The notes: generated by a model from the sequence alone, not told the origin. Positions 10,092 to 23,007 are shown, counted from the stretch's first letter. The stretch is 64,000 bases of DNA from Pseudeuparius sepicola (GCA_963920635.1 OY987302.1:46441500-46505499), one strand, 5' to 3'. Translations and numbers: made by a program.

Positions 10092-11490
10092 CAGTGTGTC
10101 CCACTTAAGGACTGACCACCCCTGTAAAATTTTTATTTATGGCTCGATTGCCATAAACTTTTTTTTGTTGGATAGAGCTTCAAAAATGGCATTAAATGTA
10201 TAATTCAGGTACCTCGTGCCTTAAATTCATGGCCCACTGAGACGGTGTTTTAGTGCTGAAATTTCGAAAAGTACTATTAGGGATTTTTTTAGAGGAAAAT
10301 CAATGCCGGATTCTTATTCAGCGTTGTTCGAAACCCAAACGTACCAATTTGCATTACCATAGCTCTACAGGGTGTTTCAAAATTTTTAGTGTCCCACTTA
10401 ATTAGTGGCCACCCCTGTAAAATTTTTATTTTTAGCACGATTTCATAAACTTTTTTTTTGATGGATAGAGCTTCAATAATGGCATTAAATGCATAATTCA
10501 GGTGCTTCGTGCGTTACATTCATGGCCCACTGAGACGAAGTTTTAGTGCTGAAATTTCGAGAAGTATCTACTATTAGGAACTTTTTTAGAGAAAAATTAA
10601 TGCTAGATTTTTATTCAACGTTGTTGGAAACCCAAACGTACCAATTTGCATTAGAAAATGGAGGACTAATTGAAATGACTGAAATTTGAGTTTATGTTAT
10701 GTTGTGTTGTTCATTCATGTATTTGATGATATTAAATTAAATAAAAAATTTTTTCGCTAATAAATTTTTGAAAGAATATGAGTTCCTCATGAATATTTTA
10801 GTGACCAACTTACCAGAAATTAAGAAAATTAATTACAAATTAGTACGTTTTTGTTTGGAACCTCTCACTGCATATAAGAATCCGGCTTTACTTTTCCTTT
10901 TAAGTTTTTTTGGTACACCCTGTGGAGCTATGGTAATGCAAATTGGTACGTTTGGGTTTCCAACAACGCTGAACAAGAAACCGGCATTAATTTTCCTCTA
11001 AAAAATCCCTAATAGTACTTCTCGAAATTTCAGCACTAAAACACCGTCTCAGTGGGCCATGAATTTAACGCACGAGGCACCTGAATTATGCATTTAATGC
11101 CATTTTTAAAGTTCTACCCAACAAAAAAAAGTTTATGAAAATCGAGTTATAAATAAAAATTTTACGGGGGTGGTCAGCCCTTAAGTGTGGCAATAAAAAT
11201 TTTGAAACTCCCTGTGGAGCTACGGCAATGCAAGTTGGTACGTTTGGGTTTCGAACAATGCTGAATAAGAGTCTGGCTTTAATTTTCCTCTAAAAAAATC
11301 CCTAATAGTACTTCTCGAAAATTCAGCACTAAAACACCGTCTCAGTGGGCCATGACTTTAACGCACGAGGCACCCGAATTATCTGTTTGATGCCATTTTT
11401 GAAGCTCTATCCAACAAAAAAAAATTTATGAAAATCGAGCTATAAATAAAAATTTTACAGGGGTGGTCAGTCCTTAAGTGGGACACACTG
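10092..11490. mobile_element. Compound foldback element, duplicated arms
   Basis: Starts CAGTGTGTCCCACTTAAGGA and ends with its reverse complement, with TA on both sides. Each arm itself holds two direct copies of a unit of about 280 bp. On the left, the AAATTTTTATTTATGGC...CAACGTTGTT... unit occurs near 10100-10370 and 10395-10650; on the right it occurs inverted near 10905-11190 and 11215-11490. The ordered motifs GGCCCACTGAGACG, TTTTAGTGCTGAAATTTCG and ACCCAAACGTACC(A) appear four times. The unpaired centre, about 10660-10900, has no recognisable coding content. Confidence 0.85.
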
Positions 11491-11700
11491 TATAAGTATC
11501 TCAAAGCATATATACGACATACAAATCTATCAAAAAACTATTTATTATGCATTACAAAATAGGAAACACTGAATTTAAGAAATGCCAATGTAAACAAATT
11601 ACCTCGTCTTCTTCCCCCCGACCCGCTAATGTAGAAGCAAAACAAAACCATATTATTTGTATTACCGTGAGTCATCTATTCCTGTATATCGTTGATTTAT
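11491..11700. repeat. Dispersed repeat, right part, copy B
   Basis: TAAGTATCTCAAAGCATATA, then GAATTTAAGAAATGCCAATG, ACAAATTACCTCGTCTTCTT and CCCGACCCGCTAATGTAGAA, as in copies A and C. This is the continuation of the repeat that the foldback element at 10092-11490 splits. Confidence 0.7.
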
Positions 11701-11780
11701 ATTTGCTCAAAACTCTGTGCTTCGGCAACTGGTGTCGGGTGTGGGGTTATAATAAGTCCGTCATAGGTATGTACAATGTA

Positions 11781-12690
11781 CAGGGTGATCCAAACTCGAC
11801 GCCCCAGGCCTACAGCGGGAACACGAAAACTCAAAATAAAATTTCAAAAAGGGGTTCTTAAATGGGACATACTAAGGTCCAATTTTGACCGAAAATTATC
11901 TTTATTGTTGCTTGGGAAAATGGCCGCTGTGACGTCATCGATATTATTTTCCCAGAAACATACCAGTTTTTCTCTATATATTGAAAGGCCTTATCATTCT
12001 CAACAACTTTTGTAGGGAAAGATTTTCTGTATCTTTATTGTACAAAATATACAGGGTCAAATATGTAAAAAACATGGAATTTTTTCTAATCATTTTCCGA
12101 TATCTAGCTAGCCATGGAAACAATTGATAGTTAAAAATTATTTAATAGTATGTTAGGGTGCCTTGCGCACCTTTAAATTTATTCAACTGGAATATTTTTT
12201 AAATTTCTGAATTGTGCTTGTTACTAACTTGTTTGTTATTATTTATTATTGTTTGTTACAAAAAAAATTAAAAATATTCCAGTTGAATAAATTTAAGGGT
12301 GCGCAAGGCACCCTAACACACTCTTAAATAATTTCTGACTATCAATTGTTTCTATAGCTGTCTAGATTTCGAAAAATGATTAGAAAAAATTCCATGTTTT
12401 TTTACATATTTGACCCTGTAGATTTGGAACAACAAAAGATACAGAAAATTTCTTTCTATAAAAGTTGTTGAGAATGTTAAGGACTTTCAACATATAAAGA
12501 AAAACTGGTATGTTTCTGGGAAAATAATATCGATGACGTCACAGCGGCCATTTTCCCAAACATCAAAAAAGCTCATTTTCAGTCAAAATTGGACCTTAGT
12601 ATGTCCCATTTAAGAACTCCTTTTCGAAATTTTATTTTGAATTTTCGTGTTCTCGCTGTAGGCCTGGGGCGTCGAGTTTGGATCACCCTG
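11781..12690. mobile_element. Near-full palindromic foldback element
   Basis: Starts CAGGGTGATCCAAACTCGAC, ends with its inverse, TA on both sides. The arms (11781-12215 and 12265-12690) pair almost throughout, including GACGTCATCGATATTATTTT and GGTGCGCAAGGCACCCTAAC-type segments, leaving a centre of only about 50 bp built of TTGTTTGTTATT-like sequence. No coding capacity; the two plus-strand frames inside are by-products of the palindrome. Confidence 0.9.
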
Positions 12691-15600
12691 TACATACTTG
12701 AAGAACGTAATTTTTTGCGTAAAGTTCAGATATTCCACAAAGTGTCTCAAGAAAGAAGGCTAAACCAAAGTTAGCTAAGATGAGCTCTTTTCTGCCAAAT
12801 TGTGATGATGGGAAAGATTAAGGCAAATGAACAAAACAAAAAGGTGCTACATAAATGATTTATTAATATATTGGATGTTAAGTACCACTCAACGAATTTA
12901 GAGATTCGAAACCAGGTCTTTCTTATATAACAGGTATATCAATAGACTTAGTATTATCTACAGGTGAAAGATTGGAGTTTATATAAGAAGGCACCGCTGA
13001 AAGAAGACGGGGAATTCAATACAATCGCGTATAACAGGCTGTAGTCTTCTATTCTGTACAACTTTGACTTAGCGCAAATCCGTCTTATTTTCATAAGTAG
13101 GTAAATTATAAAAACGTACGTTCTGTTGACACCTTGTAGCATGGGGAATTGGAAAAGACATTGGTTAACAAATAATTGGGAACACAACATGTACCTGTGC
13201 AAAGAATGAATTATTAATTCACGAGATGTGATTTATACATACAAATTGTTCAATTTCATTTTGACCAAGGAACTCTTTTTTTTTTCTCCTTACATAATTA
13301 TGCGACAAATATTTTAGTTGATTCTTAATCAAAACAATTAAATCAAGAAAGCAAATTTTATAATGAAAAATGGTGAAGCATTTTTCAAGGTTTTTGTTAA
13401 CATAAAAAGGCTGTCTTTTAATGCAAATAAAAATTAAATGCATACCTGATTTTTTTAAATTTGTAACCTTGCCATTGCAAGAAAATTTGACTAGAGGTGT
13501 TTTTCTGACAAAACTGATTTATTGGCTCATTGACTTTGTCGATCATTTGAAGTAAAAAAAAATTTGAGTTATCACCTGGAGAAATTTTGGGGGAATAAGT
13601 TTAAGTACTCTGTATATAAAATAAAGCAGGTTCCTTTAACTTTAAGTAATACCTAATAGGTCAACCACAAGTTTGAATATTGGTATGGGTTCCTCCAGGA
13701 AATCATTTTTTGTATAATAATTATTGTGAATGCTTCCACATTACTATTAGGCTAGGCTTAAATATTTCCAATTTAAGAATAACACCTTTACGCAAATAGT
13801 AGCGTTGTTATTCTAAATAGGCAAGTAAGTACATAAATTTTGTGCCAATTGGATTGTTTTAAAGCAAATTATATAATAAAAATGGATCATACTTAATTCG
13901 ATACCTTGTTCCTGTACCTATGTGCCTAAACTGTATAGGTACTTTAGATCAGATTGTACGAAAATATTGTTGTCAATATAAATAAAGCAGTAAGAATATG
14001 AGTTTTTATTGCTTTAGAAAATATTGCAATAATTTTTAATACAAACCTAAATAGTATTTTTTATTTCGTACATCTGTTACTCCATATAATTTGCATCGTC
14101 TCTACAATTTTAGCTCTTGCATTATGTCCATTTTTATTATTTTTGAGTTTCGTCTTTTGAAGTGTAACCTTTGTAATATAACTATCCTAGTAAGCTATTT
14201 CGTGGCGTTGTGCCCAGCCAACTTGAATTTTTGGCGCCATTATCTGTCTCTTATACATATTTTTTCAGTATTGCTTTCATATTCCTATAACACAACTACG
14301 GAGTGCTATAAGCACTCCGTAAACACAACTGTCACTAATTGGCTCTCTAAGATTTCCATAAACAATAACGTTATGTAAAAATATTTCTTAGTGTGTAACA
14401 GAGTTGAAATCTGCCAACAATATTAATATAAAAGGGAGATAAATAATATGGAACTTAAAATTAAACTTTATCACAATTTAACACATACGTATTCACACAA
14501 GTAGGTAATCCAAAACTGATACAGTTAAATCCATACTAGGTAAATAATTATTGTAAACGGATTTATTTACAAATCAAATATTATTGCTAAGATATTTCAA
14601 CACTAATGAGTAAGTATGACATCAATCAATAAATACGTCCGGTATTCATTATTTTTCAATCTGCCTTATAAAGGTCTTTCCTTGCAAAAGAATGTTATCG
14701 GTAATGGGAATGATGCAATTTTACAGTCTGGATTCTGCCAATAACTGAACATTGAGAAAATGTAATGATTTTTTTATTTCGTAGACTTCTATTTAACAAT
14801 ATCCTCACTAATATCTTTGTCCGATTTAGATATGCCAACCACTATGTTTTTCCTTAAACAAACAAGGTACTTATTTTATAGTATTAGCTGAAGGTAGAAA
14901 TAATTATAAAAGTACATACATATTCGATTCGTATCCTAATATTAAGACAAAAATATTTTTCTATTTATATAAATATTTATATATTTTTTCTAAATGAGTG
15001 CGTTGTTTTTGATCTAGATATAATATATTCGTGTGTATAAAGTGATCAGTCGATTTTATGTTTAGCTATGTTTAATTACATTGACTAAAGCCTTACAACT
15101 TACAACAAATTGAAAGGTAGGTGTTTTGAATTATCATTTTGTTTGTCTCATAAGTGCTTTTAAGAAACTAGTCTGATTTTTCACTTATTATTTAGAAATT
15201 TTGGCCATTATGTTAGGTAATTACTTAGTATCAATAATACCTTAAAAGTACCTAATGGCCGGACCATAAAATGGTCAGCAATATTTAGTTTACTTTCGAA
15301 ATTTATCAATAATAAAGATGGAAATTAAGTGATTTTCTTATGAATGATTTTACAATAAAAATGACAGAATGTGTACCTGTACTTGTACTCCAGGTACCTG
15401 GAGTTCCATCCATTTTTACTGAAATTGTCTTTTATTACTGTAACCCGGAGCACCACACCGATACGAATTGGCGGGACATCGAAAACAGCGCCAGCTGAAA
15501 ATGGCCCGATTGAAAATTATCAGCATATCTAATTTACATTTGGCAACGCTGCGCTCTTTGTCTAAGGCAGCGAACATGTTGGAGCAGCGATAAAAGCTAA

Positions 15601-16792
15601 GAACGCCCATAAAAGCAGCAAAAAATATTCTTCTTTTATGTGTAGGTACATAGGTAAAGAAGCAGTGATCAAAGTATCATAAGCTATAGCCTTGTATTAT
15701 TATTCGTAGTATTATTATAAGTAGGTACTTACTGACTCACATTGATTAAAAAACATTAAAAGAGCTGCAATTAAGAACCGAAATTCGAGATAAAATGATT
15801 CTGATTCTGATAAAGAACTTTTGCTGTCCTCAATATGGTATATTTATATTAATAACCGACGTAAGAAACGTAGAGATTGTGCACAACCTATTAATACATT
15901 TCGATTTGAATTTGTAGAATTTCATCACTTTTATACAATGACCTGAAAAAGTTTCCCTCAAAATTTTTTAAGTATATGCCGTGTAAAGTACATAATCCTG
16001 TTAGTCTCATAAAATATAAGGTAACAAGAATATTAAGTTTTCCAAGTGATCCTTCTTCAAATTACGTTTCAGTTTTCAAACTCCTGACAATTCTATGCTG
16101 TGCTTCTACAATTTCCCGCTCATTTTATGCTGCTAGATTTCGTGGTCATAATAGGCACTACCGTAAACGTTGCCATCAGAAGTAGGTAATATTATTTGCG
16201 TCCTATTAACTTTTTAGGTGACAAAGACATGGGTCGAATCACGTGGGTGGAATCAAAAGCAGTATAAGATAAACGTAAAACAAATGAAAAAGTTTGCAAA
16301 AAGAAAAGATTAAGATTCCTGTTATCAAGTTAATACACGGTAATACAACACACGAGATGACATATGAAACATTTTGATAAAAAAAGAACTTATCTCTAGT
16401 GCATAGAATGCCATGGTATGTACATTTTTTAAACTGTTTTATGATGATGGGGCATCCATCGTAAAATTATTCTAAAGCGTATAGGTTCTGCCTCAGAGCT
16501 AACACACTCATAATACTTCAGTAATTATATGCGCATATTTTTGTCTCAACATTACGAATACAGACCCGAACGAAAGCCATCCAAAACATGCTTTTAATAA
16601 CCAACGAATGCTAGTAACTAGACCACAATCTATTATAAAAATCGTCAATAGCTAACAAATAACAAATTAGGTACAAACATACGCGCGATCCAAACACAGA
16701 CCTATAATCTCAGTCAAACGGGCGTCGTATTCGCGAATGCGTATTTAATTCTGAAGCGTATCTACAACTTCCGGAAAACGGGGCGGCGTGGC
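12691..16792. other. nwk 3' flank, no other gene seen
   Basis: About 4 kb of AT-rich DNA without a supported gene and with fewer transposons than the rest. It lies downstream of the nwk stop on the minus strand, so the 3' untranslated region probably occupies its right end; I could not choose a polyadenylation site. Small palindromes are present: CGGAGTGCTATAAGCACTCCG at 14300-14320 and CTCCAGGTACCTGGAG near 15389-15404. Confidence 0.4.
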
Positions 16793-16879
16793 CTAAGCGT
16801 TGGACTCCTTCAGGTCCTGCAGCCGGGCCAGCTGGTGGGGCTCCAGTTCGTCGGGGATGCTGGCGCGGCCGCCCACCAC
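16793..16879 (-). CDS. nwk: nwk last exon (C-terminus and stop)
   Basis: The final coding exon of the nervous wreck/FCHSD-type gene. After a TGTTCCCTCAG acceptor it encodes VVGGRASIPDELEPHQLARL and then QDLKESNA before TAG, 28 residues. It enters in phase 0, matching the phase-0 end of the upstream exon at 19965-20186. Codons are strongly G/C-ending (for example CAGCTGGCCCGGCTGCAG), unlike the flanks. I assign it to nwk from strand, phase, codon use and my recollection that insect Nwk proteins end in a conserved short segment of this kind; this last point should be checked by alignment. The intron upstream is about 3.1 kb and contains the palindromic elements at 17.1 and 18.1 kb. Confidence 0.8.
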   Translation of the reverse strand: MVGGRASIPDELEPHQLARLQDLKESNA

Positions 16880-17074
16880 CTGAGGGAACACTTTCGTCAC
16901 TGGCGATTTACAGTCAAATCCAAAAGTAGTGCAATTTTTTATAAACGTCATTATCGTCTGGCATTTTATTAGGCACGAGCAGGGCGAGTGTTTAATATGA
17001 GTTTCTAAACCTGTTGCAGACTACTTTTTCCACGCATGTATATGAAGATTATTCTACAATATCAAATTTAAATA

Positions 17075-17615
17075 ATAATGCTCGGTCGGAGATTTTCGGA
17101 TGTGATTTTACTCATGCATATATTCTCACGATAATAATTCGCAAACTATGCATGTTGATATTATGATTTTAGTCAGGGAGCCATGTGTTTTAGATTGAAC
17201 TTCAAAATGGAAAATTATATTGAAAACAATAGGCATAGATTAGGTGGAAAAAAATACCACAGATAAAGCTATTATAAGGAACAATACCGTGAATCCAAAT
17301 TTTTGCTCTTGGCCATTAGCATTAGCGGTGTTTTTCTATAAAGATATGTGTATACAGTCTGCTCTGATCCAGGATCTACCCAAGGTCGATCAAAGGTAGA
17401 AAATCATGCAATCCAAATAGTTCGCAATGCTCCGAACATCGCCATCGCGGCCGAAATGAAGACTCGTTGTTCCATATGAAGAACTCAGTATGAATCTTTG
17501 ATTCATGCCTTATTATCGTGATAATATACTCGTCATAATGCCTCTGAAAGGCACAATGAGTAAAATCACATCTAACAAAATTTGTGACTAAATCCCGGTC
17601 TACAATAACTTGATG
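17075..17615. mobile_element. Decayed copy of the 45151-46013 palindrome
   Basis: Left end GGAGATTTTCGGATGTGATTTTACTC and right end GAGTAAAATCACATCTAACA with CCCGGTCTA match, in diverged form, the arms of the palindromic element at 45151-46013, which reads GGACGTGATTTTACTC. Also shared are GCCATGT and the AATAGGCATA-type segment. Heavily degraded, no coding content. Confidence 0.55.
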
Positions 17616-18060
17616 TTGATAACTAATAAACTTGTCTATCTACTAACGAAAGTTATTCAACCACTGGTTAGTATGGGGAATTCAGGGACATGTCGACTGT
17701 TGACGCTGTCAGCTAGAAATGACACGGTTATAGGTGTCAGTAGGATGTGGTATATAGATACTTTTTCGAGTTATTATGCTTAGCTGTGCGGCTTGTGACA
17801 ATTCCCTGCCCGCCAAAACTACAATGTTTGAGGTAAGTCGGTAAGTAATTTTGTAATTTAAATGCACCTTTGAGGCCATGCACCAAAGTGGCATAGGCAT
17901 TTGTATAGGTACCTACTTCTTCATAATTGGAAATTTAAAATTAGAATTGCTCTATTATCAAGGCTTCCTAATCTTAAAGACATAAAAGTGCCTTATAATT
18001 TTTTGCCTGTATTGTAGGTAGTCCAAGAAAATTGTCATTTTTTTATAGAGGTAGAAAAAA

Positions 18061-19284
18061 AATTCTTATCAGGTAGATATTTTCAGGGTTGGTTGTGGGT
18101 AGCGTCCTGAGTATAACCGTTGAGTGATTATTCCTCACTCAACGGTATAACCCCAAAAAATCACCATCGAAGTCGTGTTACGAACCCCGCAATAGGGGTG
18201 GTTTTGCAAACATTTTTTTTGCATTTTTTTTCTTATGTGTATTACATTCTCTACAACTTTCCCTTATGAAGTTGGGAAGTAGGAATTTGATCGTTCTAGG
18301 TTCTGACCTGCTTGACTGGAAACTAATTTCTAACATATTTTCGTTTTTGAAAAATCAAGATGGCGTCGACAGCGACCATTTATTTATTTTCATTGCAGGT
18401 GAAGTGCCTTTTCCTTTTAAGATAGCGAAAAATTTTATTGAGAAAAGTTGTTCACAATTAAAAATTACCCAGGGGTATTAAATTTTGGAAAGATCGCACT
18501 ACTTTGTTTTTAAAAAATAAAAAATAAAGTAGGCTGATTTATTCAAAATTTGGTACACGGGGATAATTTTTAATTCTAAACAACTTTTTCTTATAAAATT
18601 GCGGGATACCTTGTATTTAAAAGGTACTTTAGCGCGCTATAAAAAGAAAAAGTGGGAAAAACAAAGTAGGCCGATCTTTCCAAAATTTTTCCCTATCTAT
18701 TTAAAGGAAAAGGCACTTCACCTATAATGAAAATAAATAAATGGTCGCTGTCGACGCCATCTTGATTTTTCAAAAACGAAAATATGCTAGAAGTTAGTTT
18801 CCAGTCAAGCAGGTCAGAACCTAGAACGATCAAATTTGAACTCGATTTTTTTTTGTCTTTTACACCTATTGTCTCACTTATTTTGGGACACCCTGTAGGT
18901 AAAAGATCACCACTAGCCACGAAAGTGCTTTATGAGGGTGAAAACAATTTTTCTTTAAAGCAAGCTGATTTTTCAGGGTTAACTGGGAGTACTTAGGAGT
19001 GCACCCTCAGTTAACCCTGAAAAAATCAGCTTGTTTTAAATAATTTTTTTTTCACCCTTATAAAGCGCTTTAGCTAGTGGTGATCTTTTACCTATATCTC
19101 GTGAAGTATTGAAGTTAAAAAAAACTTCATAAGGGAAAGTTGTAGAGAATGTAATAATATACACATAAGAAAAAAAAACACCCCTATTGCGGGGTTCGTA
19201 GCACGACTTCGATGGTGATTTTTTGGGGTTATACTCAGGACGCTACCCACAACCAACCCTGAAAATATCTACCTGATAAGAAAT
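18061..19284. mobile_element. Nested palindromic element
   Basis: Outer arms about 18061-18270 and 19127-19284 pair, including TTCTTATCAGGTAGATATTT, GGTTGTGGGTAGCGTCCTGA and CCCCGCAATAGGGGTG. The left arm carries an extra short hairpin, CCGTTGAGTGA/TCACTCAACGG, near 18117-18143. Inside, a second inverted pair (about 18272-18420 with 18702-18840) shares TTCTAGGTTCTGACCTGCTT and AAATCAAGATGGCGTCGACA. A third palindrome at about 18893-19093 (GTAAAAGATCACCACTAGC, AGGGTTAACTG) follows. The layout suggests successive insertions of foldback elements into one another. Confidence 0.8.
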
Positions 19285-19964
19285 TTTTATGTTTCGAATG
19301 TTGAAGCTGACAGGTGTTTTGGGGCACGTTTTGCCAATTTCAACGCAAACGCTTGATTTTATCGTTATGAAACAAGAGTACACTTTTGTTGCAAAATGAA
19401 AAGATACATTGAAATGATGGACCTGCAAGACCAAAAAGATAACCTCAAAAAAGTTTGAGCAAACAAATTAATAGGGTTTGTTAGTTCTTACCCTTTTTTA
19501 GGGCACTGTGTAAATGAATAAACTACCCTAAGGCATCTTCCAGTAAGTAGCTAAACATACTAAATCAAATTTTTAAGTAGCGCGGTTATTGAGATATAAA
19601 TAAAAAGAAATACTTTTGGGTCACCCTGTAGACCCGAATAACTTGGCAAGGAAAGCCCAAATCGAAAAATTTTATATGAAAGACCCCCCTTAAAACCCCC
19701 TTGGGAACACCCCTTTAAAGTATTTACTATACATTCTGACTCACCCTGTATATATATGTTTTTTCGTGGTTATGTTGTTGTTTGCATTGTGATCAAACAT
19801 AACCAATTATTGAAGCACAATTCACGAATGTACCTATCTAATTATAATTAAAAAAAATCCAAAGTACCGAAAAATTCGTAAAAAAAGCCGATCGTTGACC
19901 CGTTGAATAGCTGCGGTGTTGCCACATGTCACATTCATGGCTTGTGTCAGTAATTCCTACCTAC
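19285..19964. other. nwk intron, element ends only
   Basis: Intron DNA between the 18-19 kb palindrome and the nwk exon. Two CTCACCCTGTA-type motifs near 19620 and 19740-19750 look like solitary ends of CAGGGTG elements. No gene. Confidence 0.4.
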
Positions 19965-20186
19965 CTGCTTAGGCTCGGTGTCTGGGGGCGGCGGCGGCGG
20001 CGCCTGGCTGACCGAGTTCTCGGCGGTGCTCGGCCCCGTCGTCTCGCCGTCGCTGCCGGTGCTGCTGCTGACGGGGCACGGCGCCGAGTCGGCCGGCTGA
20101 TCGTCGACGGCCTCCTCCGGCTCCTCGGCGATCGTGTCGATGCGGTTCTCGATCTCCGTGATCTCGGGCGCCTCGCGCGCCTCCCT
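19965..20186 (-). CDS. nwk: nwk exon: acidic then proline-rich
   Basis: Acceptor TTTTCGTAG and donor CAG|GTAGGT bound a 222-nt, 74-codon exon, phase 0 at both ends. It encodes REAREAPEITEIENRIDTIA followed by an acidic EEPEEAVDDQ segment, a Ser/Thr/Gly-rich part and APPPPPPDTEPKQ. The acidic start continues the Glu-rich end of the upstream exon (28917-29135), and six consecutive prolines make a possible SH3 or EVH1 ligand; in fly Nwk the Pro-rich tail is the region that contacts partners. The strongly G/C-biased codons contrast with the AT-rich introns. Flanking introns are about 8.7 kb upstream and 3.1 kb downstream, both full of transposons. Confidence 0.85.
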
Positions 20187-21020
20187 CTACGAAAAGGTAG
20201 AATCAGTTTAAAAAATGCACTGCATCTTGAACGATCGAATCCGACTGGGATCCCGACAATCTGTGGTTTAGTAAGGGAGGTAGTTATGTCGGAGACGGCG
20301 TAGATACTCGGCGAGATGCCGTTTAGAGGGTTTAATTGTCTTACCATAACATCACGGTGATGCGGTCCATGTAGAAACGTATACCGCCGAAAAAGAACGA
20401 TACCGTAGTTATAAACAGTAGTGGCGAGTAAAATTTTGAAGTATAAGAAAACGAGCGTAGCAATTTGATTGGTCGGAGTTTCGGAAATCCACGGAGCAGG
20501 TGTCCACGTAGGCCTAACTGGCCAGTTTAACCAGTGCCGTGCACGGAAATAAGGATTGCGCTTTATTTTACGGATTTTGGTTTTGTGCATAGATTTTTGT
20601 GTGGTGTTGTTGTGTGAAACAAAATTATTGGTTTGCCTTGGTTTGAATTATTTCAAAGTTTATTTTATTCTTTTTTAGAGCGTTTCAATAAAATTTTTAT
20701 AATATTAATAAGAGTCGTTCTTGTTTTACAAAGAAAACGCCGCCCAAGCGTTTTTATGCTGTTCCAAGTGACTTCATTTATACCAGAACATACCAGCAAC
20801 ATTTATGGCAGTACCTCACGAGGTAAATTTTGATATCGATCCTCAGGTATTGGAATAAAAACGAGGCCATAGATGGACCTAGATTGACAGGAATTATTGC
20901 TTGCCTAAAATTTACCGAAGAATTACCTATAGAATTATCTCAATGGAATTTTGAAAATATAAAATAAGATAAAGATTTAGGTATATAAATAAATGGAGGA
21001 AAAGTAATTTGAACTAATAC
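20187..21020. other. nwk intron, no gene seen
   Basis: Intronic DNA immediately upstream of the nwk acceptor. A branch-like CTGAT lies about 20 nt before the acceptor. Nothing else assignable; the minus-strand 209-codon frame over this region is the exon extended into the intron. Confidence 0.4.
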
Positions 21021-21707
21021 AGTGTGTCCCCAGATTGGGTACCGCACTCTTGTAAAGTTTCTTATATTTGATTTTTCGAGAAAAAGTCATTCTTGATATA
21101 AAAGTCTGCTTGTTCTTAAAATAAGATTGGAATGGAAAAAGTTAACATTACTTATACTGGGTGACCAGACAATTGAAAAAAAAAAGTTAATTAGCATAAG
21201 AGTAAACTGCCTCTATTTGCAGAGATAGTGAAAAAAGTTATAAAGAAAATTTGTTTGGCGAGGTAAGTTACTTAGATGTGCAAAATTTCAAAGCGTTAAG
21301 CCTACCTTGATTTTTTATTTTTTTTGTTTTTCTTCGAATAAATGGTTTTTTGTAAATAGTATGACAGAACTATATTAAAAAGTTACCCAGAATGCAAGAC
21401 CGCGCATGATGACAAAATTTATAAATTCTAGGCCTCCTCTGTATTTTGGAAAATATTGGAGGAAACTCCAAAACTATCAAAATTTTTTCATCGTACATAG
21501 TTTTCCACTCTGAGTAACTTTTGTTAATACAGTTTTGTCATACTATTTACAGAAAATCATTTAGGTACCTAATCGAAGAAAAAGAAGAAAAAAATGAAAA
21601 ATCAAAGCATAGGCCTAACGCTTTAAAATGTTGTACACCTAAGTAACTTACCACTATGCACAAATTTTCTATATAACTTTTTTCAGTACCTCAACAAATA
21701 TAGACAG

Positions 21708-23007
21708 TGTGGAGATCTCAGCCCTTTTGTTGGTGGTAAAAGTTGGCGAGCGGATTTGTATAGGGCGAGCCACAATATTCTTTTTAGTGTGGGCCTAAGG
21801 TGTATGACGGAAACACAGGGATAGTTTGATATGTATATTAAAATTAAATAAGATACCGTACATTGGATTAACAAAATACAGTACAATAGGAAGTTTAAAA
21901 CATGTGCAATAATTATTATTGAATAAAATTAAAAATCTATAAGTTCGCACAATGCTACACTCAAGATATCTGAAATATGACCCCCTTCTAAGTAACAACA
22001 TCCAAACGTTTCGCAAGATACACTGATAAACAATAGAATTTAAAATAAGACACAAAACAATATGACAAAATGGCACAAATACAAAACTATGGCATAAAAG
22101 AACAAACCTTCAGATTAAAATACAAAAATTGCAAAAGATTCCCCAAAAAGAATAAAGTTACTTGATTTCCTTGACTAGAATAAAGTTACTTGACTCTGTA
22201 GGATAAAATTACTTGACCCTGTATAGCTTTGCTTAATTTCCAGCACAAGTTCGTATAAAAATGTAATTCAAATTACTCGAAAATTCTGACATAAAATACT
22301 TCCATTAAAAACAAGATTCTGATTTCAACCCCAAAATAATTGACTCTAAATAGTTTCCCAAACCCGTTCAAATTTCCCAATGAAAGTTACAAATTCTGGC
22401 ATCTACAGTAAAATAATATGGTTCAAATAAATTCCCAAAATTCATAATATGGTTCACAAAAGTTATTAAATTATTTTTAATTAATTAAAAATGCACAATA
22501 AATTCAATGTCTCTAAAAGTTTCCAAAATAATTCAAAAATAAAAAGGCAATTCAGACACAAAGGAATCAAAACACAAATATTTGGCTTTTTGGTCAGTCC
22601 AAACTTACTGCGGTGCTAGGAGAGTATTTCTTTCTTGATTTTCTTCATTTTCCTTGGGTGACTGGTTGGCTGCAGGGGTGGCCACCTGCCCTCTTCAGTC
22701 GGGCAGGGGTTCCCCTGGCATCTGGTGGAGGCTGGATTAGCACTGGAGAACCGAGGAAGCGGTCCCTCTTTTATACACGGTTGCGAGGGGTCCGGTTGGG
22801 ATTAGCGGCGCGCGCATCGCGGGGTGGCATGATCTGTCTCGCGAGTTGTGCTCCGTGCTTAACCTTGACACGTGCGGTCGGGAGAGCTCCAAAGGAACGG
22901 ATGGTTTTAAGTTTTAGGAATATGAATATTGGGGCCTCTCTAGGATATACTGTAGGAATATTATAGTTTTAAATATTCTGGCCTTATGCGCTGGTCTGGG
23001 CACTACA
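21708..23007. mobile_element. Solo LTR, about 1.3 kb
   Basis: Sequence bounded by TGTGGAGATC and GGGCACTACA, i.e. 5'-TG...CA-3' in LTR fashion, with ACAG immediately outside both ends (21704-21707 and 23008-23011) as a four-base target duplication. It lies in the right arm of a foldback element, so the pre-insertion sequence can be inferred. There is no internal coding region, so it is a solo LTR left by recombination. The right half is GC-rich (22660-22890) and has a TTTTATAC box near 22770. Orientation and family (Gypsy or BEL would fit four to five bases) are not determined. Confidence 0.75.
22150..22225. repeat. Short tandem repeat in the LTR
   Basis: Three imperfect tandem copies of a unit like GAATAAAGTTACTTGA, spaced about 30 bp, inside the solo LTR. 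Possibly the U3 or R region; function not shown. Confidence 0.6.

Noticed and set aside
13700..16700. Polyadenylation site of nwk
   Set aside because: AT-rich DNA gives many AATAAA-like chances on the minus strand; none stands out, so none is annotated.
19961..20590. 209-codon minus ORF with Arg/Ser-rich end
   Set aside because: It is the wrong frame over the nwk exon 19965-20186 plus intron. The frame with phase-0 splice junctions encodes the acidic and Pro-rich nwk segment.
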